Source of the DNA: Parasponia andersonii
Lineage: Eukaryota; Streptophyta; Magnoliopsida; Rosales; Cannabaceae
Direction: 5' to 3'
Assembly (NCBI GenBank): GCA_002914805.1
Contig: JXTB01000024.1
Coordinates: 405,223-469,222, forward strand
Length of the DNA: 64,000 nucleotides
The position numbers were made by a program, and so were the translations under genes. The notes under the pieces were generated by a model, which ran no database searches, was not told the origin of the DNA, and saw only the letters and a program-made list of their open reading frames with translations. This document shows, piece after piece, positions 1-14,205 of the stretch; within the stretch, counting starts at the first letter, position 1; each line of letters opens with the position of its first letter.

Positions 1-1995
1 CGAGTTCTTTGACCTCGGTCGCTTTGAACTCCTCGATGGCTTTGTGAACCGCCTCGGTGGTCGCTTCTCTCATACGGTCCGGATACTCAGAAATGACCTT
101 CTCGAGCTCTTTGACTTTCTCCTCGAGATTTTCCTTGCCGAGTTTCTCCTTGTTTAGGTCCTCGAGCATTTGCTACTTCTCAGAGTGGAAGTTTGCTCTC
201 TCCTCCTCCTAAGCCTTTTCCGAGTTCTCGAATGCTTGAGTTATTTCATCGAATTTCTCAGCTTTCTCTAAGCATTCGAGAACTGGATCGTGCATCAGGA
301 CAGCAACAGCCGCAGTCTAAAAAAAAAAATATGTAAATCTCCAAGTTAACAACATCAAAAGAGTATGTGAAGAGAAGATTAAGAAGCTTACATTGGCCAG
401 CATCCTCATTGCAGATCCGAAAGTGACCTTGGCGGAACGTCGCTTCATTCGCTCCCAACCTTCTTCAGATGTGAAGCAGTCGATGAAGGCTGCACTCATA
501 CCAGCCTTCTTTGGTAGTTGGTTAAGGAGTGCGAAGAGCTCGTCGCCTTTATCTGCCAAGTTCGGTTCCAAAGAGGTAGCAGCCTCGGTAGGGGGTTCGA
601 AAGTGCTCGCTGGCTGAGATGGTTGTGGAGGGGGCGAGCTCACTGGGACGTCCTCGAAGGCAACTTTTCTCTTCTTCGAGCAGTCAACCTTCTCCTTCCC
701 TTTCGATGGCGGCGTACTCTCGGGTGTTTTGTTTTTTGCTATTGACCCGAGAGTTGATGGAGGAGCTCGCAGACCGCTTCCAATGACCATCTCTGTACAA
801 CAGAATATGTTAGTGAGCAAGGAAACGAAATATAAAGGTAATTAGAATGAGCATGTGATTTACCTTCTTCCTGTGGAGCTGGTTGAGGAGCTGGTGGGGA
901 CATGGTCTCTGGAGAAGAGGGCTCTGAGCGAGGTGGTGTGGCCGGTGCCTTTCTTTTTCTGATCCTAGAAGATGAGGCACCTAAATCCGTCTTCTTCCTG
1001 GGCTTCTTCTTCGAGCTCGCTGGTCTGGAGGAGAGAACCGAGGGGTCTGGGAACGCGGCACCCTTCGGAATCAGACCGCAAGCAACTAGGTTCTTCGTTG
1101 TACCTAGTACCTTCTAGTTAAATTCCTCAACTGGAAGGTCATTGATCTGATATACTCTTGCGAGCTGATCCCTAGAGAGTCCGGATCGATCCCTATTATC
1201 TGCGATGACATTGGAATGCGATCAGTATAAAGAATAGATATACAAACAAGACAATAAATTGGAAGACTACCTACCGGAATTTTGAAAGAAGCCATTGGCT
1301 GTATAGTCAAAATGGAAAAATGGATTTTTCCATTTTCCAATGTTGTTGCGAACCCCGTAGATCATTTTTATAGCTTGATTCGACCACTTACTCGCATAGA
1401 AGAAGCTGAGATCTGACGGATTTGACTTTACTTGGTAGAACCAAGCAAATTCCTCAGGTTAAGGGGTTTCTAAACCTAATTTATGGTACAGAATATACAG
1501 ACCTACCATATATCTATAAGTATTAGGGGTCAATTGAAAAGGGACGACCTCATAGTAATCAATGATTGATTTTATATACGGATAGAGGGGGAGATGCACG
1601 CCGCATTTAAGGACTGCCTCAGAAAAGGAAGCGAGTCCATGAGGGGGTGTGTGTGGGCGGTTGAATTCCATTGGAAGACGAAGGGGGATGGCAATCTTGT
1701 AGCTGCTTGCGATTTTCTTGAGTTTGGTTGACGTGCAGCTCGTTCGAATGTTGGTACATGACCAGTTCCCCTCAACGTACTGATAGCCAGAAGAAAATGC
1801 GGGAGCATCTCTTATGTGTCTGGGCCATTGATCCTGGGGAAGATCGCCTATTCGAAGACTACTTTGTCTTGTCCCTGTTATTTCTATCTCGGGTTCGGGC
1901 TCGAGATAATCCTCAAGGTTAATGGAGCTAACACTTGAGCTAGATTCCCCAGAAAAGGCATTTTCTTCCCTAAATAATTCCTCACTACTAGACAT
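1..1995 (-). pseudogene. PF04195-type retrotransposon gene relic, 3' end off the window
   Basis: Reading the minus strand from an ATG at 1993-1995, the protein starts MSSSEELF and runs into a block (RLPMEFNRPHTPPHGLA, then LTPNTYRYMVG) typical of the plant 'putative gypsy type transposon' family PF04195. An in-frame TAA near 1463 interrupts it, after which the same frame resumes (EEFAWFYQVKSNP, FFYASKWSNQAI) to a donor near 1275. Further exons can be followed: about 1190 to 864 (proline/lysine-rich, with an in-frame TAG near 1122), about 794 to 390, and about 320 to the left edge. The last is a Glu/Lys-rich coiled coil with two more stops. Splice signals are mostly intact but at least four nonsense codons are present, so this is a dead copy. 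Function in the element is unknown; a gag-like or accessory role is the usual guess. Family confident, exon limits approximate. Confidence 0.75.
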
Positions 1996-2013
1996 CTGAA
2001 AAGAAATACGCAA

Positions 2014-2942
2014 GGATTCAGATAGAGGATTTCTACTATGCTAACATTCTGGGTATTTATCCTAAAATTGCACTAAACAAATAAGTTTGTTCCTAAATGG
2101 TCTACGGGTTCATCAAAAAATGTTCGAGCAGTTCATCAGAAAATATTCGAGCAGTTCATCAGTAAATGAACAATCAGTTCAGTGAGAATAAAATAGGGTA
2201 TCAGACCCTAGAAATTCTTTTCATACGATTATTTCTAAGTGATATCTAGTAATTCTACCCTACAGACTGAAATGGGGAGTACAAAAAAAATTTCTCTCGT
2301 TTCACTTCGGTGAAATGAGTTTATTCCCAAAGATTGAAGTTATTTTCAAGAATGGAAGAAATAAGAGAAGACATACTGACCTTTCTTCAGAAGAGGAAGA
2401 TTTAAGACGATTCGAAACTTCGTCGGAGAAGAAGCGGTGATCAGAGCGAGCTGGGAGATAAAACGGCGCTAGGGTTTTCTTTGAGATTTCTGATGTTTTC
2501 TGAGAGAAACAGTAAAATGAAATAGGATGGGATGGTTTTTGATATTTATAATCTAGGAACCGTTAGATCGCAGCCGTAGATTAGAGAATTTGAATTTTAA
2601 ATCTGAAGGCTGAGGATTGCGCGGGATTTGATTCTATCCGAAAAGTCAGGATTGTTTAAAATTTGAAAAGATTTGATTTTAAAAGTGACGGTTGATATCA
2701 ATCAGACTTCCTCGAATTTCGTTCTTAGCTACACGTGTTCCGTTCTGACAGAGAAAGATACGTGTGATCTTGAGAGATGAGATTTGGAATCTGGCGGCTC
2801 TTCGACTACTCAGACCCCAAGTTTTAAGTTATGAATCACATGATTAAGGTCGCACGCTAATTGGAAGCTTCATTTCGTCCTAAAGAACTAATGGAGCTGG
2901 AGGGCAATTGTTGTGCGGTCTAAAATCCTAAGGTCGCATTAG
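2014..2942. other. Flank upstream of the transposon relic, no gene
   Basis: No coding region is seen. A short motif close to GTTCGAGCAGTTCATCAG recurs three times between about 2122 and 2175. The stretch may be leader or LTR sequence of the minus-strand PF04195 element, but no LTR ends were found. Confidence 0.4.
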
Positions 2943-3067
2943 GGTTATGTGCGACCTCCTCTGTGAAGGTTATATGCGACCTCCTCCGTGAAGGTTATAT
3001 GCGACCTCATCCGTGATGGTTATATGCGACCTCTTCCACAAGTTTTGTGCGACCTTCTCCGTGTAGT
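2943..3067. repeat. 25-bp minisatellite, five copies
   Basis: Five head-to-tail units of exactly 25 bp start at 2943, 2968, 2993, 3018 and 3043. Each contains a form of TATGCGACCTC followed by TCCGTGA. Units 1 to 3 are nearly identical; units 4 and 5 have drifted. A looser copy of the GCGACCT motif lies just upstream. Confidence 0.9.
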
Positions 3068-3239
3068 TTGCCTTGTCAAACAGGAAACCTATAAGAAGAG
3101 GGAAACAAGTAAATGCTATGAAAGAAACCTACAAGGAAAGAGAAACTGAAGTATCCTATTTGTGATCAACTAGTTATCCATTTTGAATGATTATCCAATT
3201 ACATTATCCAGTTGTATAGTTACCCGTTTATACAATTAG

Positions 3240-3600
3240 GATCCTAGGGATATAAGGTTACCTTTACCTATATAAAGGGGACTCAATGTTCCGAATGATG
3301 ATTCCAAGTGAAAAGTATTCCAAGTTCTGGGTATTCCAAGTTGAGAGTATTTCAAGCTTTGGGTAGTCTAAGTGTTGAGTATTTTTCAATAGCTTTTCGG
3401 TCTTTCCAATTTCCAGACGAAATTGTAACCTTGAGTGTTCATTATTATTCATAAAATAGTGAGAAAACAGTGGACATAGGCTCATCTTTTTTGGGGCTGA
3501 ACCACTATAAAATCCTCTCTCCTTTTTTTTATTTTGATTATCGATTCAATTCACACAAGTCACATCTCTTGATTTTTTCTAAATTTATTATTGATAAAAA
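3240..3600 (+). mobile_element. Copia-like LTR relic
   Basis: A TATA-like TATATAAAGG at about 3271 is followed by a region with GTGGACATAGGCTC near 3471 and GCTGAACCACTATAAAATCC near 3497. This pair resembles the R/U5 block GTGGACGTAGGC...CCGAACCAC found in many plant copia LTRs (from memory). No intact ends, primer-binding site or internal coding follow. The LTR probably starts upstream of 3240. Confidence 0.45.
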
Positions 3601-5740
3601 CCTCCATCAACAATTGTTAATATGGTCTTTATTAATTTCTATTAATAATTAATTTTTATGAGTTTAATTTCACTAATATCGTCCTTTTTCTTGTCATTAA
3701 TGACTTCCACAACTATTTAATAGTAGATCCCGGAGAAAGAAAATAAAAAAGCTCTTTAATTCTACGAAGGTTTAGGCTGCGTACAGACGTAGAGTCAAGG
3801 TCAAGAGAAAGTAGACTAGACTAACTTGACTAATAGTGTTTTGCGGTACGAGGACTATTCTAGTAATATTTTATGTGAAAATCCTTTTATGAGTGTCACA
3901 TTATTAGTAACGAGTGGTTACCATATTAGTGATCCGTGGCTAGTCTTAAAAAATTCATAATTATATTGTCATAATTAGTTGTCAAATGTGTTGCTAATAC
4001 TACCTATTTAAGTTAACCATGAATATGCATCTGTGTCATATTTGGCACAATTCACTTATTAGTTATGAGGTGACAACTTAACATGCTAAATTCACTTATT
4101 AGTTATGAGGTGATAACTTAACATGCTAAATCACTTGTCCACATAGTCCTTTAGCTCATACCGTAAAATATATTATTCCATATTATAATTTTATATCATA
4201 TTATATCAGCTCGAGTGCCTAGACGTGGTTATTCATTAAGTTCAAAATTAACTAATTTAATTAGAATAATTTTTAATTTTAATGTCAATTTATAATGTTT
4301 TTCCCTCACATTATTCAAATGTAATGGAAGAAAAACTACAAAGTAGAGTGAATTTTTTGTATTTATAATTGAGCTTGGTCGAGAAAATGAGAAAAATAAG
4401 AAAATGAAAAAAAAAAACAAATGAATTAGAGAGATCTTTAAACAGGACAAATGATTGAAGTATAAAATTCTAATGTATAACGTGTTAATGTGCCTTACTT
4501 AAGGGTGGTATGATATGCCTTACGTAAGGGTGGTATGACATATCATGTAGTGTCATCTTTAGCTCATAATATTTAACTTATGAGACATACGAGATATGTA
4601 TGACTCGTATAATTAGATTATGCTAAGTACAACCCATGTTTATAATGAGTTATACTGGCCCTATTGATAATTCTAATTATGAATATAGTAACTATATGTC
4701 ACTAATATTGTGACATTATTAAAATGGTGATTTTAAAAAGTGGTCCTAAAAGTTTGATTTTTGCACAAATTACTCTTAGTTAGGTCCATTTGGCCGCTAT
4801 TCAGTTATCACCATCGAAACCCATTCGCCAAGACCCAGACCAGTTAACAAGTAATACTCCAGGTCTTTAAACCCACAAGTCAATGCGATTGCGCAATCAG
4901 TCAAGCCGAAGCACGTACCATTTTATTGGCTTCGTTTTATTTTTTTTTTTAAAGAAACATAATTTTGGGTATAAAGTGGAAAATACTTATTTGGAAGATT
5001 TTTTCTGTGAAAGAAGAAAACAATTTCTAAGTAACGTAACATCTATTCCAAAACAAAAATCAGAGATAGGTTCAATATTGTAAATGAGTTTTTAATATGT
5101 GATGGGAAAAAAATAATGCATTCAAAGTTATTAGTCGAAAAGGGAAAAATATAATTAAAAAAAGGATTGGATCAAATGTATATTTGCAAATAACCACAAG
5201 TAATAAGCTTACTTTAATGTGCATGAGCACTTTCGAGTGCATGTCACGTGTTGGAGTCTAAAAGTTTCAATAATCTAATATGACCATTATCATCATATTC
5301 TAAACAACTTATTCTAAGTTAATTAAACTGCTATTTTTATCAAGTGAAAATCCAAATCAGGATGATTTAAAACTTTCATTAGTAGACTTCAATTTTATAT
5401 TGAAGGCGAAATAGAGTTATCCCAATAAAAAAGTGAATACTCTAATAATTAAAAATAAGAAAATCACAAGTGAGTATTCTGGAGCCACTACAAATATCAT
5501 TGTGAAATAGTGTTATTTCAAAATTTTCATACCTGTTTCGGATATTTATCCAAAGCATCACATGACATAAATATATTTTTCAATAACCTAATAATAGAAA
5601 AAAAGAAAAAAGAATTAATAAAAACAAAAGGTGAAAAGTTATGCAAAAGGTGAAGCGGCCAAAAAAAAAAAGAGTTTGTGCTGGCAAGTATATGCTGAGA
5701 AGATCCCCTTCCGCACCATCAATACACCTACAAAAAGGGC
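3601..5740. other. AT-rich intergenic DNA
   Basis: No gene or recognisable element was found. It holds a 40-bp tandem duplication (listed separately) and a weaker doublet at about 4493-4545 in which GTAAGGGTGGTATGA-like units repeat. Confidence 0.5.
4050..4129. repeat. Two-copy 40-bp tandem duplication
   Basis: The segment beginning TTCACTTATTAGTTATGAGG occurs at 4051 and 4091. The copies differ mainly at one base (GTGACAAC versus GTGATAAC). Confidence 0.9.
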
Positions 5741-5846
5741 ACTATAATGCCCAAGTTTATCACCTTTCCAACACTTGAGAAAGCTCAGTTTTCACTCATC
5801 TTTCAGTTCATGATTCTTGGCTGAGTTTCATCTTCAAAGGAAGCCA

Positions 5847-5960
5847 ATGGAATTCGAGGCTGCTGATGGTTGTCGTTTCATGACCACCACCACCACCAAA
5901 AGGGTGAACAACGACGACACAAACGACAACCAAACGAATTCGTATATTGGAATGGGTTGA
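5847..5960 (+). CDS. Possible 37-residue small ORF
   Basis: An ATG in a good plant context (AAGCCAATGG) opens a 37-codon frame beginning MEFEAADGCRF, then five threonines from an ACC run, then an Asn/Asp-rich stretch ending YIGMG and TGA. A TATA-like ACTATAATG lies about 100 bp upstream. I recognise no family, and the segment's base composition differs from the surrounding AT-rich DNA. It could be a real small-peptide gene, a first exon, a promoter/5' leader relic, or chance. Confidence 0.2.
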   Translation: MEFEAADGCRFMTTTTTKRVNNDDTNDNQTNSYIGMG

Positions 5961-7657
5961 ACCAAGAGGTTCATTCTTGAAACAAAGTAAGGGCAACTAC
6001 AAACCTTTGGCAATGTCTATATGACTATAATCATAGTTCATGAGAACTTAAAGTTAGTTGTTACATATCCGGTTTATGTCTCTAAGTAGTGAGTAGTACT
6101 CTCTCCTTTGTCATTACAATTGTTTTTTCCTCTTTTTTTTTTTTTTGGCCTTTTATTTTCTTTGTCACAACTAGGCTTTGTAATATCTAGCCAATAGAAT
6201 ATAAGTTTCGTTATTGAGTGTCAATTCTTTCCTATTTTCATCTATATGTATGTGTTTATGCATAAATATATGCATTTGATCATGTTCTGGTTAAATAAAT
6301 GGCATTTGATATTAATGAGATGTGTGAATACTTATTAAAGGCCTTGAGAAAAGGCACTTGATGAGTAATTAAACACTCACTACTGAATAATTCCGCCGCA
6401 TGCTCCTAGCACTTGCAGGCCAAGAGGGGGAATAATACAAAATTGTGAAATAGTGCTCCAATTTGAGGAAATGTCGAATTTGGGATCCTGGTTCCTAGTT
6501 TCCAAATTAGGAGCACTGCTTTATTTACCTACAACTCTGAGAAGCTGGATTGTTAATGATGATCAAATATTCCTACCATATATACTGCAAGGGGGTGTTT
6601 CGCATGCCACAATTAAAAAACAAGTTTATCATACACTTTTTAGGTTATACTCGAATACAAGTTAGGAAAAAAAAAAATGCAAAAGACCACACAGGCATAT
6701 TAGAGTATATGCTAAATACTTAACAAATGCCTCTTAGCACTATTAAAATAATAGAAAGACTATTTTGTATGTATATAAACATTATTTTCGATATACAAAA
6801 TATTATCTCCTCCCATTACTTGCTATCTTTGTTTTTATTATAAATAATCAAACTATCATCTACCTACTCCTCATAATAGATAGTGTAACACATGTTAAAT
6901 TTGGCAAAGTTGGATATACGTCTTCCTTTTCCTCTTTTTTTTATTGTTTTTATTTTTTATTTTTTTACTGCACAAATACTGAAAAATGGCATTGACGTAT
7001 TATATCAAGGATGCTCTAAAGTCATTACGTTACAGGTCTTCTTTCAAGGGAAAAAAAATTACATGCGAAACGCTAATAGAACAGTTATGGATCCAGTTGA
7101 CCCGTTGTTCCGGTTAAAATGTAAGATCAACTCATTCAATACTAACAAATCAGATAAAAATTTGCAGTCAATTCTCTTTGATCAGATTCCTCTGCGCGAA
7201 ACATAGACTTCCAAAATAGAAAGGGCAACCCCACACTCGAAGACTAACTTAACCACTAATACGGGTGCCAAAATCATTTCTGACCAATGGTTTTAATAAC
7301 AATTACTGAACATTCAAACTCAGTTCTCGTGAATGTTTTAAGGGCTAAATACGATTCGGCCCTCTATTTGTAATGCCAAATGATGTTTCTGTGTTATGTG
7401 ACCTCTGAATTTTGTAAAGTAAAAAAAACAAACTAGATAACATGAGGCATTGAGCAACTTATCATTGGTATTAATGCAACGATCAAAATCCCAGAACAAA
7501 ACTCCTCTCTTTAGGTAATGCTGATAAAAACTCACATAGTTCTATTCAAAACAACGGATAAATAACAGCAAACATAGACCTACACTGTGCGTTGTCCAGA
7601 ATTACACCAAAATGCTGACCAAAATAATTCACCCTCAATCTTGAACAACATTTGGAA
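5961..7657. other. Intergenic DNA
   Basis: No coding region, RNA gene or element is recognisable. It ends at the 3' side of the minus-strand ribosomal protein gene, whose 3' UTR must lie below 7658. Confidence 0.5.
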
Positions 7658-9297
<1,640 letters not shown>

Positions 9298-9310
<13 letters not shown>

Positions 9311-9493
9311 CCATATATTTGGTGGGAACCGAGGTTAAATTACCACTCCGCCCTTTCTACCTAGATGGGCCTTTGTGCCATTGCACCATAATATTTGTTG
9401 GACTTGCTTGATAGGCCCATCTTAGCCAACAATCGAGGGGCCTTCAAGAGAAATGGACCGAACTATGAGTTTTTTGTTGGGCTTTTTGGCCCA
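9298..9493 (-). promoter_or_regulatory. Ribosomal-protein promoter: telo-box and four Site II motifs
   Basis: A telo-box (AAACCCTA, 9298-9305) is followed upstream by four Site II elements of the TGGGCC/T type at 9366-9371, 9414-9419, 9478-9483 and 9488-9493, in both orientations. This combination is known from plant ribosomal-protein and other growth-related genes, where TCP factors bind Site II and telo-box proteins bind the first motif. Here it lies directly upstream of the RPS15A leader. Confidence 0.8.
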
Positions 9494-9857
9494 ATCGCTG
9501 AATTATGGATCATAGTTTTCAAAATGGCCGTTTTTCAAACATTATTAAAAAGAGTTGAATTTTGAAAATCATTTAACAAATAACCGTTTTTGATATTTAG
9601 TATATCAAAATATGTTAATTTAACTCTTAAGAATTTGGTTTACTATGTCAAAAATTGATTTACTTTATAAAAATAGATTGGCTAAAAAAACGATCATTTA
9701 TCAAAATAAAATTATAAAACAATCATTTATTAAATAAGTGTAAAAAAACAGCTATTTTTTAAACTGAATAATTAAAAAAATGGCTTTTCTTACAAATACA
9801 CTCTTTTTTGTGTGTCCAAAGTGCTAAATTAAGAGTGCTTTTTATATATTTTTTTTG

Positions 9858-11033
9858 AAGGCCTATTGGCATCATTCGTCCCATAACTTTAGATTCTTTG
9901 GTATATTTGTTCTTGGTATATAAGTCCCCAAACTTAGCAATTCTTTGTAGCCGTACCCTTATAATTTTATTCCACCTCTTTTTTCGATTTAGTTAAAACA
10001 AGTTTGGTAAAGTTCAAGCATTGCTCAAAATTACAAAAATAAACTAGGAATTGAAAGGGAAAAAATGAAAGACAAAGAAATCTGAGGTAAAAGTCGACAC
10101 GAGGTCCATAAGTTTTTCAACAAAAAGAAAGAATGATGAAATGGGACGTTAATGGCAATGAGTCTCAAAGAGCTACAATTGGCGAGGGATGTTAATGGCC
10201 ACCATGGCGATCGTCGAAAGCTAGGCAGCAACATTGGTGAAACTGTAGTAGTCAGAATTGGATTATAAGAAGTAGCAAGTTTGCGTAATTAGGAAGATAG
10301 ATTTGAGCTGGAATCATACTCAATCTAGACCCCAATCGTTTCGCACTTAAATGATTGAGATTCATCTTTGGAGGACAGATTAGGCAAGTCGCCATCAAAT
10401 TCAAATCTTAGATTTGAGGCTTATTGGTTTGGGATGTTTCATTTTTTTTTTCCAAATATTTTTTTGGATTTCTTTTTTGATTCACATATTTGTTTAGATC
10501 TTTTGTTTTTTTTTTTTTGGATAGAAAATGAGTTATTTCAATATGTTTTCTACTCTCTTCAATATCGGGTAAGTAAATGATTTCTTTGAATATCTTTTCT
10601 ATTTCAATTTATTTTCTTTCGTTTTCTAAATGTTGTATACATGGTAATAAATTTATCTAAAAGAAAATTTGACAAAAAATTACCCTTTTCAAGTATTTTA
10701 GTCGTTGTTTACTCTATTTACTACTAATACAAAATAACATATGAGTAGCATGTTTTGATTAATAGCAAAACGAGGCGGAATAAGACTCCACGGGTATGGC
10801 CATATAACATGTTGTCATTACAGCGGTAATTATGGCCGACATCGTCATTTTTTAGCCATTGTTCGACGATATTATAACGATAATATATGTTATCGCTATA
10901 GTCGACTATTCCGATGACAAAATTTGTCGTTAGTATAAAAATACTAAGTTTGGGAACTTATATGCCTACAAAAAAGTTGAGGGACTAATATATTAAAGAA
11001 TCTAAAATTGGGAGACAAATGGTACCAATAAGT
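9858..11033. mobile_element. 1.2-kb element with ~80-90 bp terminal inverted repeats
   Basis: The left arm (about 9860-9938) and the reverse complement of the right arm (about 10944-11033) match along their length. Both read a form of CTATTGG, then TTTAGATTCTTT, and end AAGT(C/T)CCCAAACTTAG. The interior has no transposase ORF and includes short palindromic runs around 10800-10930. It is therefore a non-autonomous DNA transposon or foldback element. The target duplication and superfamily could not be fixed. Confidence 0.7.
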
Positions 11034-11524
11034 CATTTTTAATACACATATGTTTAATACTTTAAAAAAGTATATTTTTGTAAACTCAATGATTAAAATT
11101 AGAGTTTGACCCGTAAATGGTATAAATATGTTACAAGTTTTAAATTTGAAAGTTCATGATATAACCAAAATATAAAGTATAAACATAATTATCCCAAAAA
11201 ATTATGACTAAATGTTAAAAAATTTATGATACTCTTAAACAATATTATTTTGAAAAAGAGTTCAAAAAATGTCATTTCTGCCCTAATTAGTCTTACTCAT
11301 GTCCAAATCCCTTAGGTTGACAATGATTAAAGTCTAACAATAAATATTAATTCTTTCAATTCTTTTAAAAATGTGTGACTTTTATAAAAATAACATAAAA
11401 CAATGGTACTATTTTTAGGAGAAAATGAGTTCTTTTATTAAAAGGAGTAGATTTTCAACATTATATCATAAAAAATACAATGTGGAGTTTCCTCTAACTA
11501 ACAAGAACTAACAAAAGAGCTCAA

Positions 11525-14205
11525 AACCAAATAGGCTAGGATATGAGCAATTCTATTCCTATCTCTTGGAATAAAATTGCAAATTACATTTCGTAACGGA
11601 CGAAGATTAATAAGGATGTCAAAATCATTGGACCATCAATAGATGGCAACTCATTAGAATGGATCGCTAAATCATGTTCTTGGCGTCACTTTCGATCTCG
11701 AAAACTTCAAAGATTGTACTAAAGGACAAAGCCAATAGCTTCTCAAACAACCATACTTTTAGCTATATAAGTACTAAAATGATCAGGGTTTCTAATAGCA
11801 GCAATACCTTTAACTTGTGCCAAGTGATCATGCATGACCACCCCTATACCAATAACACTAGCTTATTTATCAATAGCTACATCAAAGTTAAGTTTCAAAG
11901 TCCCCGTGGGAGGAGGATGCTGGAAATTCTGAAAAATAAATTTTGAAAAATGATTTTACCGAAAACGATTTCTGCAGTTTTATAAACAATTCAAGAACGC
12001 AACAGAATAGGTATTTTAAATTTTTTCTTGAAACTTTATAAAATAAAAACATAGGATCATTGATCTAACATAAATCAATCCATGAATCTTGGTTTAGATA
12101 AAACTTGGAAGTGCTTCACAAACATTAAGCATTCTCATCTATTCTCTAGAGCCAGTTGAATGATTCGGTATGTGGGCTCCTTTTTGATTCCTAATAAAAA
12201 ATAAGCGAACAATCCGGAATAAGCTCTTCTTTCTTTTTGATTGTATATCTATGACTATAGATATCTCTCTCTCGGGGGCCATGAACAAATATGAGATTTC
12301 TCCCACAGCAGCTTGGTTCTCTCTCACTCTCCCCTTTTCTCTCTGTCACATGTTAAGCATAATTATTGTGTATGAGTAATGTGTAGAACTCTTAGAGAGG
12401 CTTAGGAGAACTTTTCTCTTAAGTATTAGAGAGATGTAAACCATAATAGGCTTATTAGGGTCAACTGACCGTTCAATTAGTATTGGGCTATATGTAAGCT
12501 AGACAGAAGACCTTATAGATCTAAATAGTCTAAGTTTCAATGGGCCAACTACCCACAATCATAATTAACTCTTAATTATGATTGGGCTTTGTCTATTAAT
12601 ATTAGGGTACTCCACTATAGGTCCAATATTGTACTCTTAGACTAAATATCATATATTTTCTATGAAACTAATTAACACTTTAATTAACTTGATCCATTTA
12701 GTATATACTATACTTGCAGATATACCCTCGATGCAATATCACACTAGTGAGGTGAAATTACTGTATTATCCCTCTAATATATATTTACCTTTGAGTTACC
12801 ATTTTTCATCTGATGGATAATAACTAACTACGGTGTGTTTGTAACTATCCATACAAATACAATCAAATTTACAAAGGAAATACCTAGCGCCTGGTTTTTT
12901 TTATTATCAAAGTCCTTGAAAAAACTCCAAGTGACATTATATGCATGGTGTCTAAATCATGAAGGGAGTTCTCGTTAATTCAAAAATTTTATCTTCTAAT
13001 ATACCAAAGTTCGAACCATATTATCGGAACTAGTTCTTTAGTAAGTCAAAAAGATAACACTCATGAAAGTAAGTCAGACAATTATTAGGATTAAGATAAT
13101 CTTGTAATAGTGTTAGATTAGTGAGAGATAGAATATTGAGTTATGGTACTTAACCTTAAATTATATTTTCACTTGGTTCAGTTCAATGCACTTATAACTT
13201 TCTTATAACGCACTAGTGTCTCTATCCGAAGTCAAACATTTTGATGATTTGAGACTCTATTAATTTCGTTGAAATAGACAACACTACATTCTATAGCAAA
13301 ATAAAGTATTATATTTTTATTTGCAGAATGTGAACTTTTAATTTAGACATAATGAAATAAAGAATTTAGTCTTCTATATGTGAACACTTTACACGAACAA
13401 TTATTTATTATCATTATTTGTCACAGAAACTTTTAGATGTTTATATAATAGAAAATATAAATATCACATATATATAATTATGATATAATATGGAATTTAT
13501 TACAACAAATAGATAACACTTAAATCTAATAAATGTTGTTTAAAATACCAAATAAAAAAATTACTTTTTAGAACATATTTCCAACAGATAAGGCCAATGA
13601 GAAGTAACAGGAGAATGATTGGTTGAAGAACACTTGGGTTGATTCAAGCTTTTAAACTCTGGAATCTAAATTCCACATCTTCTAGAACACATAAAGTAGA
13701 ATGGGCCCATTGCTGACGAGTCACTCTATTGCGCACTCCCCAAAGAAACCAAACTAGCACATACTAAGTCTCGAGGTCTTGTTTTGAAATTCTTCCCTTC
13801 TGCTCGAAGACAAAACTAATAATGGTATTCCAAGGTCTTAAGTACAACTGATTCCAAAGAATACTCCTCTATCAAATTTCCTCAACAATTGGGTATTCTA
13901 GAAGAGTATAAAGAGTTTGTTTAGCCTGTAAATAACAACATAGCCGAATTCAAGAATAATAGATGCACCGAGAGTGAAGATTGAATGTTGTTGGAATTAT
14001 ATCGTGAAAAGCTCTCCAAATAAATATTTTAAAATTGTTGGATATTTTAAGATTCCACAAAAGCTTTTACCATTTAGTGACATTGGAGCAGTCTGAAAAA
14101 GAAGTACTACCTCGATGTTTCATAATTAATTTGTACATAGACTTAACCAAATAAGTATCTTATTCCTGTAATGCCAGATTAAAACATCTTTTAAGTTCCC
14201 ATAAC
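11525..14205 (-). pseudogene. LINE (non-LTR retrotransposon) 3' relic: zf-RVT and RNase H parts
   Basis: On the minus strand, 14200-13587 contains a frame with VWFLWGVRNRVTRQQWAH, typical of the zf-RVT region that follows plant LINE reverse transcriptase. After a 1.67-kb insertion, 11917-11640 encodes an RVT_3-type RNase H segment: PPPTGTLKLNFDVA (first catalytic Asp), then GIGVVMHDHLAQVKG, then an Ala-rich piece ending in EAIGF. Both parts carry stop codons. The reverse transcriptase itself is absent, so this is a truncated dead copy split by a later insertion. Confidence 0.75.
11918..13586 (-). mobile_element. 1.67-kb solo LTR-like insertion in the LINE relic
   Basis: The insertion starts TGCTGGAAAT (11918) and ends ATTTCCAACA (13586), forming 10-bp inverted ends with one mismatch and TG...CA termini. 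LINE coding lies on both sides. Read on the minus strand it starts TGTTGGAAAT, a common copia LTR start. Flanking 5-mers are GAGGA and GATAA, so any target duplication has diverged. No internal coding or PBS was seen, so a solo LTR is the simplest reading. Confidence 0.6.

Noticed and set aside
2943..3067. CRISPR-like array of 25-bp repeats
   Set aside because: The units abut with no spacers and this is plant nuclear DNA; it is a minisatellite.
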